Part shown: one piece after another, positions 59,813-64,000 of the stretch
Layout of the letters: every line of letters starts with the position of its first letter
How positions within the stretch are numbered: position 1 is the first letter of the stretch
From: Aphelocoma coerulescens
Lineage: Eukaryota; Chordata; Aves; Passeriformes; Corvidae
Direction: 5' to 3'
DNA length: 64,000 nucleotides
NCBI RefSeq assembly: GCF_041296385.1
Contig: NC_091020.1
Coordinates: 36,185,501 to 36,249,500, forward strand
Made by a program: the position numbers and the translations under genes
Notes under the pieces: model-generated
Database searches by the model: none
Seen by the model: the letters and a program-made list of their open reading frames with translations, nothing else
What the model was told of the DNA's origin: nothing

Positions 59813-60295
59813 AACCCAGGAATCTCCCAATTCAAAGCTCAAACACCCTTCAGGCCCTGCCCCATTCACTCCCCAGTCTGACACTGGCAGGGAAGACCTT
59901 CAGAGCTCAATCTTGGCTAAATATTTAAATAAACAAGAACAGGAGTTGTGAAACTCTTGAGCAGCAAAGCAGATCTGACAAACAGCAGCTGTTCCTCCCT
60001 CCACGCTGAGCTCAGGATTCAAAAATTAAGCAATCATCAGCTTATTATGGCATCCAGCAAAGCTCCCAGCTCGGGTGCAGGTCCTGCAGGCAACAGGAGA
60101 CAACTGTGGCCCCACAAATCCCCATCTGGTCCCACTCGTCACTCCAGGCATTTCATCACCCCGAGGTGTCTCTTTCCCTGTGTGTCCTGGCAAGGAGCAC
60201 AGGGAGTGGCTGCTTGGGAAGGGTGACTGTGGGGTGAGGGATGCAGCCCCCCTACAACAACTCCAGGGAGGAGAACCACAGCAGAGACCTTGGAT

Positions 60296-60695
60296 AAGAT
60301 CAGGGAATGGTTTGGCTTGGGACGGACCTTAAAAATCACCCAGTGCCACCCCTGCCATGGCAGGGACACCTCCCACTGTCCCAGGCTGCTCCCAGCCCCA
60401 ATGTCCAGCCTGGCCTTGGGCACTGCCAGGGATCCAGGGGCAGCCCCAGCTGCTCTGGGCACCCTGTGCCAGGGCCTGCCCACCCTCCCAGGGAACAATT
60501 CCTGCCCAATCTCCCATCCAGCCCTGCCCTCTGGCACTGGGAAGCCATTCCCTGGGTCCTGTCCCTCCATGCCTTGTCCCCAGTCCCTCTCCAGCTCTCC
60601 TGGAGCCCCTTTAGGCCCTGCAAGGGGCTCTGAGCTCTCCCTGGAGCCTCCCCTTCTCCAGGTAAGCACTCCCAGCTCTCCCAGCTTTGTCACAA
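60296..60695 (-). mobile_element. CR1 3' region, long copy
   Basis: GGGAATGGTTTGGCTTGGGA, the shared core, then AGCTCTCCTGGAGCCCCTTT. Sister of 15033-15540. Confidence 0.85.
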
Positions 60696-61909
60696 CCCTT
60701 TACAAACAATTATTTCCCAACAATAAGCCCTGCATTAGCCAAACAGAAGTCACGTATTTTCAGTGTCACCAAAAAAGTCCATTATTTCTCCAGTATTCCT
60801 CCATGCCAAGGAGCACCTGCAGGTGCACTAAATAACAGGCACACAGGCCACAAAAACCCACAAATATTTAAGTTTTCATCATTCAGAAATGGATAGATGA
60901 CAACAGATTTTCTGCCAGAGTGACAATGGAAATTAAAAGAACAAAATATGATCAGTGTCCAACTAATCCAAGCTCAAATAGAAGCTTCTTGTTCATTCAC
61001 CTGGGAGCTGGAACAATCCTTCAGTGAGGTCAAACACCTGCCCTCCCAGAGCCTGTGCTCATTCCCAATTCCAGCTGTCTGCTGCTGGGAAAAACCCACA
61101 AAACATCTCCTGTAGCTCTTGTGAAAACGAATGCTGTCTGCAAACACGACTTTTCTGTGGCTTCCTGCAGGGCACAAGAGCAGAAAGGTTGTTTATTTCT
61201 CATTTGATTCTTTTATTCTGGAGAGGAGGATGCGATTTCCCCAAAGAGGGCAGGAAAACAGGAAAATAATGTGAGCCTGGGCTGCCTGGCCAGCCGGAGC
61301 CTGCGATGAGCAACACTCCTGGAGCTGGGCTTCCTTATTAAACTTTCATCAGTCCCTTATTAAAGTTTCATCACTCAGTTGAAAGAGAAGTTTGGGTGGT
61401 TTCCCCTCCTTTGATGAAGTTCTCTCTCCTTCTCTCCTGCTGAATAATTCTGGGGAGGAAGGACTATCCCTGTGGCTGTCAGTGCTGGACAGGGAGCACG
61501 GGCAGGGGCTGGCGGGGCCACGCTCCTGCTCTGCCTCAGCTCAACAGCATCCCACAGTTCATCCACTCAAACACAATGCTGGATTTGCCAAAGCCTCTGG
61601 AAGCTGGCCCAGGACTCCTTGAGAGCTGGGGGCTTCCATGTGAGAAGTTCTCCTCAGAAACAAACCAGGTCTTGCTGTAAGTTTTTTTTCAAAGAGGCTT
61701 TGAAAGGATTTGAGTTACCATTAATCATCCTGCATTTACAGGGGGAATTTCAAAAGTCAAATGCCATGAAAAGAGGAGTAAAATACTATCACTGATATTC
61801 CAATGAGGGGGAAAATGCAGGATTTTTTCTAGCAGTGGTGTTTTCCACAGATCTGTTTTTGCCAGGCCATGGTACATCCTGGCAGTGAGGTGAAAACTTG
61901 TCCTCTGAA

Positions 61910-62068
61910 TCCCAGAGTCACTGAGGCTGGAAACGCCCTCCAGGATCACTGAGTCCCACCTGTGCCCCATCCCCACCTTGTCCCCAGCCCAGAGCCCTGA
62001 GTGCCACCTCCAGGAATTCCCTGGACACCTCCAGGGATGGGCACTCCAGACCTCCCTGGGCACTTCCA
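61910..62068 (-). mobile_element. CR1 3' end
   Basis: ATCCCAGAGTCACTGAGGCT to CTCCAGACCTCCCTGGGCAC, breaking off inside the block shared with 56905. Confidence 0.8.
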
Positions 62069-62429
62069 GTGTTTCTGTTCCCAACGTCACCAGCACCCCC
62101 TGACAGCAGTCCTGCCTGCAGCAGCTCCCAGAGCCTCTTGGGAGGAACTGTGTGCCTGCACCCAGCCCAGCTCCTCACAGCTCCACAGCCCCCCCAGCCC
62201 ACCTGATGGCTTTAAGCAGAATTTTCTGTATTTTCAAGTAGGATTCTTTGTATTTTTAAGCTCCAGGACTTAAAGCAGCATTCGCTGTCCCTTCCTTTGA
62301 CCTTGGTTGCAGATGGAGCCTGGTGGTGCCTCTGTCACCCTTAACCCCCTTCTGAATGCAAACAGATGTTCCCAGGGGTGTCAAACTCAATGTTTATGGA
62401 AAGTTCTTGTACTTCACAACCTGCCTGGC

Positions 62430-62515
62430 TGTCTTGGGGTGACCTTATGATGTGTATCCCATATCGCTGCCTATGCAGCGATATGGGATACACATCATAA
62501 GGTCACCTCAAGACA
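62430..62515. repeat. Inverted repeat, 41-bp arms and 4-base loop
   Basis: Left arm 62430-62470 starts TGTCTTGGGGTGACC; right arm 62475-62515 ends GGTCACCTCAAGACA; loop CTAT at 62471-62474. The single difference (62437 G versus 62508 T) would be a G-U wobble in plus-strand RNA, so all 41 positions can pair. Origin unknown; foldback element or assembly artefact are both possible. Confidence 0.9.
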
Positions 62516-62775
62516 CTGGCATTGGCCCGAGGGAACATGGCACCTCCTCCTTGCACCGACCTGGGGTTCTGAGCTGAACCTGGCTCAAAACTGAGAGGGA
62601 GGCACCTCCCAAACGACACCAGAGACCCCCACAGGGCCCGGGCAGGGGCAGTGAGACGTGTTCGGTGAGCCTGTACCAGTGACACGATTCTGCAGGAGGC
62701 AGGTGATGTAATAATGATGTATTAGACAGGAGGGTGTGCGGAGTTTCAATGGATCAATCTGGATTTTCATCCCAC

Positions 62776-63425
62776 TGCAAAGGAGAACACAGGGATATCC
62801 CTGTGAGGAGAACACCCCGATATCCCTGTGAGGAGAACACAGGGATATCCCTGTGAGGAGAACACCCCGATATCCCTGTGAGGAGAACACCCCGATATCC
62901 CTGCAAGGAGAACACAGGGATATCCCTGCAAAGAGAACACCCCGATATCCCTGCGAGGAGAACACCCCGATATCCCTGTGAGGAGAACACAGGGATATCC
63001 CTGTGAGGAGAACACCCCGATATCCCTGCAAAGGAAAACACCCCAATATCCCTGAGAGGAGAACACCCCAATATCCCTGAGAGGAGAACACCCTGATATC
63101 CCTGCAAAGGAGAACACAGGGATACCCCTGCAAGGAGAACACCCCGATATCCCTGCAAAGGAGAACACCCCAATATCCCTGAGAGGAGAACACCCCGATA
63201 TCCCTGCAAAGAGAACACCCCGATATCCCTGCAAAGGAGAACACCCCGATATCCCTGTGAGGAGAACACCCCGATATCCCTGCAAAGAGAACACCCCGAT
63301 ATCCCTGCAAAGGAGAACACCCCGATATCCCTGTGAGGAGAACACCCCGATATCCCTGTGAGGAGAACACCCCGATGTCCCTGCAAAGGAGAACACAGGG
63401 ATACCCCTGCTTTCTGGATATCCCT
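62776..63425. repeat. 25-bp minisatellite, about 26 copies, with palindromic units
   Basis: Units of 24-26 bp around GATATCCCTGTGAGGAGAAC plus ACCCC, with variants CTGCAAAG and CTGAGAGG. Several units carry CACAGGGATATCCCTGTG, an 18-bp perfect palindrome (62788-62805, 62838-62855, 62988-63005). All three minus frames stay open, giving overlapping pseudo-ORFs of 226-323 codons. Confidence 0.95.
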
Positions 63426-64000
63426 GCTTTCCAAGGAGGAAAACAGCCGATGGCAGTGCCACTGTAAACCCAGGAACAGCCCCGCTCACTTTTCTGCTCC
63501 GAGGCAATAAATGCAAATCCCTGGCTCCTCACAAATACCCCCTGCCCTGGAAGCACCGGGAGAGCTGGATTTATTCACCAGGAGGTCTCAGGGTCAGGTA
63601 GGATCATGTTAAGGAAAGGTCAGAACCACCAGCCCAGCCCATAAAGACATTGCTCGTGGGTATATTTATGTCATTTAAGTGGGAAAACAACCGTCACTCA
63701 AAGTTTCTCTTGATTTGGAGAGATAACAGGAAAAGCACCAAAACCCCATAAACTTAATAAGCAAAACAAAAACTTTGTGAAGGCTGTGATTAAAGCCAAG
63801 CATTCCCAGACCTAATAAAGTGCTCAGCTCGGCTGTGCTTGAATGCTCCACAAACAAAGAGAGGTTTGATGGCTTTGCAGGGACATGAATGGGGTCCTGC
63901 TGTGCTATTCTTGGTCCCCAAACAGGGAGCAGCACACGCACTTAACTACAAGATAATCCAATTTGGGAAGCCAAAACCTGAGTGCTTGTAAATGCAGATG

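Larger units (their letters stand above)
58280..64000 (-). other. TCERG1L: TCERG1L upstream intron (runs out of window)
   Basis: Head-to-head CR1 pair, three more CR1 copies, the 41-bp hairpin and the 25-bp minisatellite. No exon encoding the N-terminal WW domain was found; 60700-61900 and 63440-64000 show nothing recognised. Confidence 0.7.

Noticed and set aside
62776..63425. CRISPR-like array of regular repeats
   Set aside because: Units are contiguous 25-bp tandem repeats with no unique spacers, in a vertebrate intron without cas genes.
62585..63556. Long minus-strand ORFs (323, 249 and 226 codons) with regularly repeating peptides
   Set aside because: They are three frames of the same 25-bp minisatellite; openness in all frames follows from a stop-free unit whose length is not a multiple of 3.

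Overview
The window is vertebrate nuclear DNA, almost certainly from a bird and probably a songbird. It is packed with CR1-type LINE 3' fragments bearing the avian CR1 tail (variants of a terminal ATTCTATGA-like motif), has one ERV-type solo LTR, and carries split exons with GT/AG borders rather than continuous genes. No bacterial genes, operons, rRNA, tRNA or CRISPR were seen. The species call is inference; CR1 density and tail form are what the sequence shows.

One protein-coding gene is supported: the 3' two thirds of TCERG1L (transcription elongation regulator 1-like), on the minus strand. Ten exons lie between 58279 and 20986. Every exon-exon phase joins exactly, giving 400 consecutive codons and a stop. 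The encoded part holds a proline/leucine-rich linker, a WW domain split by an intron at its first Trp, a low-complexity Ala/Gly/Arg linker, and two FF domains ending at the C-terminus. The promoter, first exon(s) and the expected N-terminal part lie beyond 64000. Upstream non-coding sequence from 58280 to 64000 belongs to the preceding intron.

Layout: 1-20.2 kb is 3' flank of TCERG1L with CR1 fragments, a pentanucleotide microsatellite (9.8 kb) and a 16-bp minisatellite (11.2-11.5 kb). 20.2-35.6 kb holds the nine last introns' compact end of the gene (exons coding WW and FF domains), with an antisense solo LTR 85 bp from one splice donor and a GC/CpG-rich patch at the linker exon. 35.6-58.3 kb is mostly intron, including one of 18.3 kb, with inverted CR1 pairs. 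58.3-64 kb is intron with head-to-head CR1s, a 41-bp-arm near-perfect hairpin (62.4-62.5 kb) and a 25-bp minisatellite (62.8-63.4 kb).

No new multi-gene system is visible. The most unusual structures are the 41-bp hairpin beside the palindrome-bearing minisatellite, the tandem NAGNAG acceptor in TCERG1L, the LTR next to a splice donor, and inverted CR1 pairs that could fold intronic RNA.
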